This document shows, piece after piece, positions 44,320 to 53,200 of a stretch of DNA of 64,000 nt. This DNA comes from an uncultured Pelagibacteraceae bacterium. GTDB taxonomy: Bacteria > Pseudomonadota > Alphaproteobacteria > Pelagibacterales > AG-422-B15. Where the stretch lies: contig CABZCR010000001.1 in the NCBI GenBank assembly GCA_902524285.1, positions 17,774-81,773 on the forward strand, given 5' to 3'. Positions within the stretch are counted from its first letter, which is position 1. Every line of letters begins with the position of its first letter. Under the pieces are notes generated by a model. It was not told the origin of the DNA. It worked only from the letters and a program-made list of their open reading frames with translations, and searched no databases. Position numbers and translations under genes: made by a program.

Positions 44320-44769
44320 TTAATTAGTAATTATTAGTGCTTCAACTCTTTTTGAAGAATTGCTTTCCATTATACTTATTGCATTTTTCATATCTAGTAT
44401 TAATTTGTCACACTTAACAATATTATCATTTTCAGACACCTCAACATTTCCAAATAAATCTAGTGTATTTGAATCTGGATAATAAATCCCAGTTTCACCA
44501 GTTGCAGTTATACCTTGGTTAATAATTTTTACTTTATTTTCTGCATCAAGTCGATGAATCTTATTTTCATTGTTATTAAATATTATTTTTAATTTTTCTG
44601 ACCATATTTTAATTTCTGAATTGAATGCATAAACATTACCAGAAAATATTGATACTTTATTATTACGATCAACCTCAAGAAAATCTGAGGTAATCTTTAA
44701 CTCCTTTGATAAAAGGTTATTGGATAACAATAAACTTAAGACAAGAATATATTTGAGATACTTTAGCAT
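44320..44769 (-). CDS. lptA: LPS transport periplasmic protein LptA (OstA-like)
   Basis: 149 residues: signal peptide ('YILVLSLLLSNNLLSKE'), then the OstA beta-jellyroll repeats 'ITSDFLEVDRNNKVSIFSGNVYAF' and 'TATGETGIYYPDSNTLDLFGNVEVSE'. Forms the periplasmic bridge for LPS. 6 nt before lptB, immediately after lptC. Confidence 0.9.
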   Translation of the reverse strand: MLKYLKYILVLSLLLSNNLLSKELKITSDFLEVDRNNKVSIFSGNVYAFNSEIKIWSEKLKIIFNNNENKIHRLDAENKVKIINQGITATGETGIYYPDSNTLDLFGNVEVSENDNIVKCDKLILDMKNAISIMESNSSKRVEALIITN

Positions 44770-45282
44770 TTAGTTTGAACTTTTAAGAATAGATACAACA
44801 TTACCAGAATATTTTATTTTGTTGAAATTATCTGTGATAATTGAATCATCTGATAGAATTAAACCCTTTGAACTTTCATGACTTACATTTTCGCGCAATT
44901 TAATTACGTCATCATTCATATCAAATGATGCATGATTTGACTTTACTGTTTCTCCCTCTTCAGTGTAAAAAATAATATTTTTCTGTAGTTCTATGAAGTT
45001 TGTTATTTGGAAAAAACTACCAGTATCTGCAACTAGGTAAATCCATTTTCCATTTTTCTCAGTTTTGAATTTCCCCTCTACTTCAAACAACTCTAATTTA
45101 TTATCAAATTTCAGACCTTTTTTTGCTTTTATTTCATAAACCTTATCATTTAACCCCTTTTCTGAAAATCTTGGATTATCTATCTCAATAGCTAAATCTT
45201 CACTTTTTAAATAAATATTGGCTTGCAACAAAAAAATTGCGGCTAAGATAAAATATTTTGCTTTAACAATGCTAGTTAACAT
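44770..45282 (-). CDS. lptC: LPS export protein LptC
   Basis: 170 residues: one N-terminal membrane helix ('YFILAAIFLLQANIYL') and a periplasmic beta-jellyroll with 'NPRFSEKGLNDKVYEIKAKKG' and 'IIFYTEEGETVKSNHASFDMNDDVIKL'. The sequence is diverged, but position between kdsD and lptA and the fold pattern support the call. Overlaps kdsD by 11 nt. Confidence 0.85.
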   Translation of the reverse strand: MLTSIVKAKYFILAAIFLLQANIYLKSEDLAIEIDNPRFSEKGLNDKVYEIKAKKGLKFDNKLELFEVEGKFKTEKNGKWIYLVADTGSFFQITNFIELQKNIIFYTEEGETVKSNHASFDMNDDVIKLRENVSHESSKGLILSDDSIITDNFNKIKYSGNVVSILKSSN

Positions 45283-46237
45283 ATCTCAGACAGTCGTGAA
45301 TATGAATTATTCCCAGTGGAGACTTACTGTTATTATTATTTATAATAAATAAACAAGTAATTTTATTTTTATTCATGATGTTTAATGCATCAATTACTAG
45401 CGAATCTTTTTTTATTAGTTTTGGCCTAGGAGTCATAATCATTTTAGCTTTGAGTCTTAAAAAATTTTCATCAATGTTTCTCCTTAAATCACCATCAGTT
45501 ATGATGCCAATTAACTGATTTTTTTTATTTTTAACTCCAACATGACCAAAGGATTTTTTGGTCATCTCAACAAGAATAGTTTTCATCGTCGCATTCTCCT
45601 CAACAATAGGCATTTTACTTTTATTGTGCATGATATCTTTTACTTGAAGCATTTGTGTACCAAGTGAACCACCTGGATGAAGTTTTTTATAGTCAGATTT
45701 TTTGAATTTTTTCATTTTCATTAAAGAGACACATAAGGCATCGCCCAAAATCAGCGCCATTGTAGTAGAAGTTGTTGGAGCTAATCCAATAGAGCAAGCC
45801 TCGGAAGCATTTGGTAGAATTAAACTAATGTCCGAGGCTTTTATTAGGTCACTTTCTGAATTTGATGATATTCCTATTATTGAAATTGAATATTTCTTAG
45901 CAAAATTCAAAAGATTTGTTAACTCGTTACTATTTCCAGAGTTAGATAATACAATAATCATATCTTTTTTTGAAATAATACCCAAGTCCCCATGACTCAT
46001 ATCAGTTGGAGAGCAGTATTGAGATGGGGTTCCGGTCGAACTCATAGTGCTTGATATCTTGTTTGCAATATGACCTGATTTTCCAACTCCAGTAACAATA
46101 ACCCTACCCTTAACTTTTGCTAAAGATTTCACAGCTTTGTCAAAATTTTTATCTATCGTTTTACTAAGCTTATTGATGCCTTTTAATTCAGTATCAATTA
46201 CTGTTTTTCCGTCACGAATTATGGAACTTTTTTTCAT
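45272..46237 (-). CDS. kdsD: Arabinose-5-phosphate isomerase (KpsF/GutQ family)
   Basis: 321 residues: SIS domain ('VTGVGKSGHIANKISSTMSSTGTPSQY', 'MIIVLSNSGNSNE', 'PTTSTTMALILGDAL') and two CBS repeats ('VKDIMHNKSKMPIVEENATM', 'MIMTPRPKLIKKDSLVIDALNIM'). First step in Kdo synthesis for LPS, consistent with the lpt genes that follow. Confidence 0.92.
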   Translation of the reverse strand: MKKSSIIRDGKTVIDTELKGINKLSKTIDKNFDKAVKSLAKVKGRVIVTGVGKSGHIANKISSTMSSTGTPSQYCSPTDMSHGDLGIISKKDMIIVLSNSGNSNELTNLLNFAKKYSISIIGISSNSESDLIKASDISLILPNASEACSIGLAPTTSTTMALILGDALCVSLMKMKKFKKSDYKKLHPGGSLGTQMLQVKDIMHNKSKMPIVEENATMKTILVEMTKKSFGHVGVKNKKNQLIGIITDGDLRRNIDENFLRLKAKMIMTPRPKLIKKDSLVIDALNIMNKNKITCLFIINNNNSKSPLGIIHIHDCLRYVN

Positions 46238-46240
46238 ATT

Positions 46241-46852
46241 TTAACTAGAATGGGAAAAAATATCGTTATCCCAACCTCTCAAATCTAATTCAACCCTTGT
46301 AGGTAAAAATTCTATGCACGCCTGAACAAGCTGCTTTCTATTTTGTCTATCTAAAATCTCATCAAGTTTTTCTTTGATATTATGTAAATGCATGACATCA
46401 GTCGCTGCGTAATTAATTTGTTCCTTTGATAAATTTGGATTTGACCAATCACTTGACTGCTGTTTTTTTGAAATATCTATATTTAATAACTCTTTACACA
46501 AATCTTTGTAACCGTGTCCTTGGGAATAAGTTCTAGCAATCTTAGAACTAATTTTAGTGCAATAAACATTTTTGATCATTATTTTTAAATCATGCTTTAT
46601 AGCTGCTAAATCGTGTCGAGCATAATGAAAGATAAATGTTTTATCACTTGCTAATAATTTTTTAAGATTTGGGGCGTCAAAATTTTTTTCTAAAAACTGT
46701 ACTATATGACAATCTCCTTCTCCATCAAAAAGCTGAATTAAACAAAGGGGGTCCCGACTAGGTCGCAGTCCCATCATTTCACAATCGGCTGCTATATTAT
46801 TTGCAAAATCAATGCCATCACTTAAATCATTTTTGTGTAAAATAGTTTGCAT
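46241..46852 (-). CDS. rnd: Ribonuclease D-like 3'-5' exonuclease
   Basis: 203 residues, only the DEDDy exonuclease domain without HRDC, as usual in alphaproteobacteria. Acidic motifs 'AADCEMMGL' and 'FHYARHDLAAIKHDL', and 'YAATDVMHLHNI' with the Tyr/Asp pair. Trims tRNA or other RNA 3' ends. 3 nt upstream of kdsD. Confidence 0.9.
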   Translation of the reverse strand: MQTILHKNDLSDGIDFANNIAADCEMMGLRPSRDPLCLIQLFDGEGDCHIVQFLEKNFDAPNLKKLLASDKTFIFHYARHDLAAIKHDLKIMIKNVYCTKISSKIARTYSQGHGYKDLCKELLNIDISKKQQSSDWSNPNLSKEQINYAATDVMHLHNIKEKLDEILDRQNRKQLVQACIEFLPTRVELDLRGWDNDIFSHSS

Positions 46853-46905
46853 TGTCTAAGATTTACTCTATTTCAAATCTGTACATAAAGGTATATTTAA
46901 CAAAT

Positions 46906-47811
46906 ATGAAGAAAAAAACGATCACATTAATTGGCGGATCTGGGTTTTTGGCTAAATATTGTATTTCCGAACTTCTTAAAGAGGGTCACAATTTGAAAAT
47001 TGTATGCAGAAATCCTCATTTGGCTGGTCACTTGAGAATGATGGCGCCAATAGAGCAATTAGATATTGTAAAAGGTAACATTATGCTTAAGCACACAATT
47101 GAGCCATATATAAAAAACTCTGATGTTGTCATTAATTTTGTAGGTGTTTTAAATGATAGTTCTGGTGGTCAATCTTTCGTAAATTGTCATACCTTAGGGC
47201 CTAAAAATATCGCAGATCTATCAGCAAAATATAAAGTTGAGAAATTTATCCATTTTTCATCCATTGGAGCTGATATTCAAAGTGACTCAAAATATCAACG
47301 ATCAAAAGGCTTGGGAGAGCAAAATATTCAAAAGATTTATCCTAATACAATAATAATTAGACCATCAATAGTTTTTGGACCTGGTGATGGTTTCTTTTCA
47401 GTTCAGGCCAAATTATTAAAAAGTTTACCGGTTGTACCACTGTTCGCTAACAACAAATACCAATGTGTTTATGTTAAAGATATTGCTTCAGCTATAAATA
47501 GGCTTCTTTTGGATGATAAATATAATGGTAAGATTTTTGAATTTGGTGGACCAGAAACAATGAGCCTAAAAGAAATATACCAATTAATTTTAGATACTTT
47601 AAAAATCAAAAGACTAATAGTTCCAATTCCATTATCTTTTGCAAACTTTATTGCGTTTATGATGTTGCCCTTACCCTCTCCACTTATAACATTTGATCAA
47701 GTTAAACTTCTTAGAAAAGACAATGTTATCTCTAAAACTGAATTTAATTTAGAAAAATTAGGTATTGAACCAAGTTCACCAAGAAATATTATAAGTTCAT
47801 ATATTATATAG
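46906..47811 (+). CDS. NAD(P)-binding atypical SDR (NDUFA9/complex I-like)
   Basis: 301 residues from ATG 46906 (the TTG at 46852 in the track overlaps the start of rnd). Rossmann motif 'TLIGGSGFLAKYCISELL', then 'VINFVGVLNDSSGGQSF', 'FIHFSSIGAD', 'IIRPSIVFGPGDGFF' and 'EFGGPETMSLKEI' match the NDUFA9-like group of alphaproteobacterial SDR proteins, linked to complex I assembly or quinone biosynthesis. A TATATT lies 8 nt before the ATG. Confidence 0.88.
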   Translation: MKKKTITLIGGSGFLAKYCISELLKEGHNLKIVCRNPHLAGHLRMMAPIEQLDIVKGNIMLKHTIEPYIKNSDVVINFVGVLNDSSGGQSFVNCHTLGPKNIADLSAKYKVEKFIHFSSIGADIQSDSKYQRSKGLGEQNIQKIYPNTIIIRPSIVFGPGDGFFSVQAKLLKSLPVVPLFANNKYQCVYVKDIASAINRLLLDDKYNGKIFEFGGPETMSLKEIYQLILDTLKIKRLIVPIPLSFANFIAFMMLPLPSPLITFDQVKLLRKDNVISKTEFNLEKLGIEPSSPRNIISSYII

Positions 47812-47812
47812 T

Positions 47813-48610
47813 TTAAGTGAAATAAATCAAAATTACTGATCCAAGTATAATTCGATAAATTACAAATGGGACCATCGAATTATTTTTTACCCAATTCAAC
47901 AATATACTTATTGATAAGTATGCAGTAATGAAAGAAATAATGAAACCGGAAAATAAATACAAAAAATTTATTGCAATTGAGTCATTGGCTATTTCAATGG
48001 CAGGAATTGAGGCTGATATTAGTATTACAGGTATTGATAGCAGTATTGAAAATTTTGCAGCCTCGACTCTATTTAAACCAACTATTCTTGAACCCGTATA
48101 AACGACACCTGCTCTTGAAGCACCTGGAATAATCGCGAAAATTTGAAAAAAACCAACAACAAGAGATTTCTTATAAGATAGATTATCCACTTTAAGACTT
48201 TCCTCATTAGATCTGATATCCGCAAAATAAAGCGCTAAACCAAAGACTATAGTTGATAGACCTATAAAATGTAGATCTCTGAATATTTCAGCAAAACCAG
48301 ACATATAAGCTAAGCCACCAATAAAAATTATAGGTAATGATGCAACGATCAAATTTTGATTTATCTTTGTTTTGGATATTTTGTTAGAAGTAAGGAAAGG
48401 CATCATAAATTGAAAGAAGTTAAGTGCCTCAGTTCTAAAATAGATCAATACAGCCATCAAAGTGCCTAAATGAAGGCTAATATCGAGAGATAAATTTTCT
48501 CTTATATTCATCATTTCTGCAGTAATAAGCAAGTGAGCCGAACTTGAAATTGGCAGGAATTCAGTAATTCCTTGAATAATTGCTAAAATAATTATAGGAA
48601 AAATATGCAT
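47813..48610 (-). CDS. uppP: Undecaprenyl-diphosphate phosphatase
   Basis: 265 residues, multi-pass membrane protein. 'GITEFLPISSSAHL' and 'PGASRAGVVYTGSRIVG' are the two catalytic signatures of UppP/BacA. Recycles the lipid carrier for peptidoglycan and LPS. Stops 1 nt from the convergent SDR gene. Confidence 0.94.
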   Translation of the reverse strand: MHIFPIIILAIIQGITEFLPISSSAHLLITAEMMNIRENLSLDISLHLGTLMAVLIYFRTEALNFFQFMMPFLTSNKISKTKINQNLIVASLPIIFIGGLAYMSGFAEIFRDLHFIGLSTIVFGLALYFADIRSNEESLKVDNLSYKKSLVVGFFQIFAIIPGASRAGVVYTGSRIVGLNRVEAAKFSILLSIPVILISASIPAIEIANDSIAINFLYLFSGFIISFITAYLSISILLNWVKNNSMVPFVIYRIILGSVILIYFT

Positions 48611-48663
48611 AACAGATATGAAAAAATAGAGTTTTACGCCAAATAGGCAAGCAAAAGTTCTAT

Positions 48664-48674
48664 TTATGTCATAA
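48664..48674. promoter_or_regulatory. TTATGNCATAA element, copy 1 (gltD upstream)
   Basis: TTATGTCATAA, an odd palindrome (TTATG-N-CATAA), identical in arms to the second copy 87 bp downstream. Probable regulator site in the uppP-gltD gap. Confidence 0.45.
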
Positions 48675-48750
48675 CGTATGACTATTAATATATTATTAGA
48701 CTGATATAAAATTACTCAAATTATTAATGAGATTCTATATATGTCAATAA

Positions 48751-48762
48751 TTATGACATAAT
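48751..48762 (+). promoter_or_regulatory. TTATGNCATAA element, copy 2, overlapping the gltD -10
   Basis: TTATGACATAA at 48751-48761 includes the presumed -10 CATAAT (48757-48762), which ends 8 nt before the gltD ATG. It also forms an inverted repeat with ATGTCA at 48741. A protein bound here would block the promoter. The remaining 160-bp gap shows nothing else. Confidence 0.5.
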
Positions 48763-48770
48763 TAAAAGTT

Positions 48771-50210
48771 ATGCTTAAATTTACTGATCTAAATCAAGAG
48801 TATCCTGATAAGAGATTGTCAAAAGATAGAAAAAAAGACTTTCAAGAAATCTATGATAATTTCATTAAAAATAGTGCAAAAGAGCAGTCTAGCAGATGCT
48901 CTCAATGTGGTGTTCCATATTGCACAGTCCACTGTCCACTTCATAACCATATACCTGATTGGCTAAAGCTTGCCGCAGAGGACAGGTTGGAAGAGGCTTA
49001 TGAAATCTCATCAAGTACAAATAATATGCCTGAGATATGTGGTAGGATTTGTCCACAAGATAGATTATGTGAAGGTAATTGTGTAATTGAGCAATCAGGA
49101 CACGGATCAGTAACAATTGGCTCAGTAGAGAAATATTTAACAGATAATGCATTTGAGAATGGATGGATTACCCCTCTCAAGGTTGAAAAGAGGATAGAAA
49201 AAGAAAATAGCGTAGGTGTAATTGGCGCAGGACCAGCAGGACTAGCCGCTGGAGAAGAGCTTAGAAAAAAAGGTTACAAGGTTCATGTTTATGATCGTTA
49301 CGACAGAGCTGGTGGATTGTTAATTTATGGTATCCCAAATTTTAAATTAGAAAAAGATATCGTTCAAAGGAGAATGCAATATTTAAAAGACTCTGGAATT
49401 AATATTCATCTTAATGTTGAAATTGGAAAAGATATAAAATTTGAAGATCTTCAAAAAAAACATGATGCAGTTTTAATAGCTACAGGTGTTTATAAAGCTA
49501 AAGAAATTAACCTGGGTGAAAGTACAAGTAACATAATTCCAGCATTAGAATACTTAACCGCATCTAATCGAAAAGGACTTGGAGATGAAGTTAAGAAATT
49601 TGATGAAGGTGAGTTGGATGCAAAAGGTAAAGACATTGTGGTCATTGGTGGCGGTGACACGGCAATGGACTGTGTACGAACTGCTGTAAGACAAAAGGCT
49701 AAATCTGTGAAATGTTTATATCGTAGAGATAAAGAAAATATGCCTGGTTCTGCAAGAGAGGTAAATAATGCTGAAGAGGAAGGCGTCGAATTCATGTGGC
49801 AATCTCTCCCAATTAATATGAACGTTTTAAAAAATGGTTATCAAATTGAATGTGTCAAAATGAGATTGAGTGAGCCTGATGCTGATGGAAGAAGAACACC
49901 TCAACAAATAGATGGATCTGATTTTAATTTGAAGGCTGATATGGTCATTGCTGCTCTAGGTTTTTCTCCTGAAAATTTACCCACACTTTTTGATATTAAA
50001 GACTTACCAGTGACAAAGTGGGGCACAGTAAGAGTAGGTTTCAATACTATGATGACTGATATTGATGGAGTCTTTGCTGCAGGAGATATTGTTCGAGGGG
50101 CTTCACTAGTAGTTTGGGGAATAAGGGATGGTCGAGATGTGGCCAATTCAATACATAGTTATATTGAAGCTAAAAAACTGGCAGAGGTTAGTAAGGTTAA
50201 AGCATCATGA
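48771..50210 (+). CDS. gltD: Glutamate synthase (NADPH) small subunit
   Basis: 479 residues. N-terminal Cys clusters for [4Fe-4S] ('CSQCGVPYCTVHCPLHN', 'CGRICPQDRLCEGNC'), FAD motif 'GVIGAGPAGLAAGEELRKKG' and NADPH motif 'DIVVIGGGDTAMDCVRTA'. Delivers electrons to GltB. It precedes gltB and overlaps it by 4 nt. Confidence 0.95.
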   Translation: MLKFTDLNQEYPDKRLSKDRKKDFQEIYDNFIKNSAKEQSSRCSQCGVPYCTVHCPLHNHIPDWLKLAAEDRLEEAYEISSSTNNMPEICGRICPQDRLCEGNCVIEQSGHGSVTIGSVEKYLTDNAFENGWITPLKVEKRIEKENSVGVIGAGPAGLAAGEELRKKGYKVHVYDRYDRAGGLLIYGIPNFKLEKDIVQRRMQYLKDSGINIHLNVEIGKDIKFEDLQKKHDAVLIATGVYKAKEINLGESTSNIIPALEYLTASNRKGLGDEVKKFDEGELDAKGKDIVVIGGGDTAMDCVRTAVRQKAKSVKCLYRRDKENMPGSAREVNNAEEEGVEFMWQSLPINMNVLKNGYQIECVKMRLSEPDADGRRTPQQIDGSDFNLKADMVIAALGFSPENLPTLFDIKDLPVTKWGTVRVGFNTMMTDIDGVFAAGDIVRGASLVVWGIRDGRDVANSIHSYIEAKKLAEVSKVKAS

Positions 50211-53200
50211 GTTCAGATTTAAATAGATACAGAAAAAATAAGCAAGTCTTGGAAGAAGGGCACCTTTATAGTCCTAAACAAGAGCACGATGCATGCGGTG
50301 TTGGCTTTGTAGCATCAGTTGATGGTAAGCAAAGAAGGGAAGTTGTAGAAGGTGGTATCGATGCGCTAAAAGCTGTATGGCACAGAGGTGCTGTTGATGC
50401 TGATGGTAAAACAGGGGATGGTGCCGGCATACTTACTCAAATACCTATAAATTTCTTTGATGACGAAATTGCTAAAACAGGCCATGAAAAAAGAGACGAG
50501 CCTCTAGGCATTGGTATGATGTTTTTGCCAAGAAACGACTATGCAGCATTAGAAAAATGTCGAACAATAATTGAGTCTGAACTTCTTGATCATGGATACT
50601 ATATATATGGCTGGAGACAAGTGCCTATTAATAACAGTGTTATTGGTGAAAAAGCTAATTCAACTAGACCTGAGATTGAGCAGGTTATGTTTGTTAATAA
50701 CATTGAAAGAGAAAGTAATTTTGACTATTCAAAAGAATTATATCTAGTAAGACGTCGACTTGAGAAGAGAATAGCAAAACAGCAAATTAATGGATTTTAT
50801 GTATGCTCTCTAAGTTTTGAGTCAATCATCTACAAGGGGCTATTTTTAGCTGAACAACTTTCCATATTCTATCCTGATTTAGCTAATAAAAATTTTGTGT
50901 CTTCTTATGCAGTGTTTCATCAAAGATATTCCACAAATACCTTTCCATCCTGGGGTTTGGCGCAACCATTTAGAATGTTAGCCCACAATGGGGAGATAAA
51001 TACAATTTCTGGAAATACAAATTGGATGAGAAATCATCAAACAAGAATTACATCAGAAATTTTTGGTGATGATAGTGAACAAGTTAAACCAATTATAGAA
51101 AAAAATGTTTCTGACTCTGCTGCCTTAGATGCTGCGTTTGAATTATATGTTAGAGCTGGAAGATCAGTCCCCCTTGTTAAAACTCTTTTAATTCCTGAGG
51201 CGTGGTCAAAAAGGAGTGAACTGATGCCAATTGAGCATAGAAATATGTATGAGTTTTCCAATGCTATTGTAGAACCATGGGATGGACCCGCCGCTATAGC
51301 TGCAGTTGACGGAAATTGGATTATTGGTGGTATGGACCGAAATGGCTTAAGGCCAATGAGGTACTCTGTGTCAAATGACAACATAATATACGTTGGCTCT
51401 GAAACAGGAATGGTCAGAGTTGATGAATCAAAGATAGTTGAAAAAGGGAGACTGGGCCCTGGAGATATAATTGGAATAAATTTAAAGGAAGGAAAAATTT
51501 ATCGTAACTCTGATTTAAAAGACTATCTTGCGAATGAAGCTCCTTATGAAGAGTATGTCAAAAAAATAATTCGATTAGATAAGAGAGTAACAGTTTCAAG
51601 AGAGTCGACAGTTATAGAAACTGAAAAATTAAGAAAGAGAATGATCGCGGCTGGCTTCACAATGGAAGAACTAGAACTTATTCTTCATCCAATGGTGAGT
51701 GATGCCAAGGAATCTACTGGAAGCATGGGTGATGATACTCCTGTTGCTGTATTATCGGACAAGTATCGGCCATTATCTCATTTTTTTAGACAAAAGTTTA
51801 GTCAGGTAACAAACCCTCCAATTGATAGTTTAAGAGAGCAAAGCAGAATGAGTTTAAAAACTCGATTTGGAAATTTGCAAGATATTCTATCTCCTAATCC
51901 GTATGAAGAAAATGTTTTTGTAATTGATAGTCCATTTATAACAAATGGATTGTTCAAAAAGATTTCTACTCGAGGACAAGAATCTACAACTGTGATTGAT
52001 TGTACAGTTCATAAGGATAATTTTAATTTAAAAGAGGAAATAAAGCGTATTCAATTCGAGTCAGAGACTGCAGTTTTAAGTGGAAAGTCTCATATCGTAC
52101 TGTCTGATATTAGTGCGGATCACGACAAATTATCTTTACCAATGATATTGATCACCGCTGCAGTTCACACAGATTTGACACGTAAAGGTATAAGATCTTT
52201 TGTATCATTGCACGTAAGATCTGCAGAGTGTCTGGATACTCATTACTTTGCTGTACTCATTGGTGTTGGTGCCACGACAGTAAACCCATACTTAGCATTA
52301 GACTGTATTTATGAAAGACAACAAAAGGGACTCTTCGGAAATTTATCTTACGAGAAATGTGTTGAGCGATATAAAAAAGCAGTAGACCAAGGCTTGCTTA
52401 AAGTTATGTCTAAGCTTGGAATTTCAGTTATTAGTGCCTACAGGGGCGGATTTAATTTTGAAGCTGTTGGCTTAAGCCGCTCAATGGTCAATGAATATTT
52501 CCTTGGTGTACAAAGTCGTATGTCAGGCATTGGCCTATCTGGAATTGAAAAAAAACTAACCGATCTTCATAATTATGCGTATTCGGATAGCGTACAAACA
52601 TTGCCAATTGGTGGTATATATCGGTACAGAAACGGTGGTGAAACTCATGCTTATGAAGGCAAGTTGATACACCTTCTACAAACAGCGGTTGCGGATGACT
52701 CTTATGAGATGTTTAAAAAATATTCAAACTCCATGAGCAACTTTGCTCCAATCAATATTAGAGATTTGCTCGAGTTTAAAGAAAGTGAAAGTTCAATCGA
52801 ATTAAGCGAAGTAGAATCAATAACGTCTATCAGAAAGCGCTTCGGTACAGGAAGTATGTCACATGGAGCACTTTCAAAGGAGGCCCATGAAACACTAGCA
52901 ATAGCAATGAACCGGATCGGAGGTGCTTCTTGTTCAGGCGAAGGTGGTGAATCGATTGAAAGATCGAAGCCTCTCAATAATGGAGACAGTGCCAACTCAA
53001 GAGTAAAACAAGTAGCTTCTGCAAGGTTTGGTGTAACAACTGAATATTTAAATAACTGTGAGGAAATAGAGATTAAAATAGCACAAGGAGCTAAGCCTGG
53101 TGAGGGCGGTCAGCTTCCTGGATTTAAAGTGACTGCTGAGATAGCCAAGCTTCGTCACTCAACAGAAGGTGTTACACTTATAAGCCCTCCACCACATCAT

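Noticed and set aside
49490-49795. 101-aa minus-strand ORF within gltD
   Set aside because: Antisense to a conserved NADPH-binding region; no promoter or domain.
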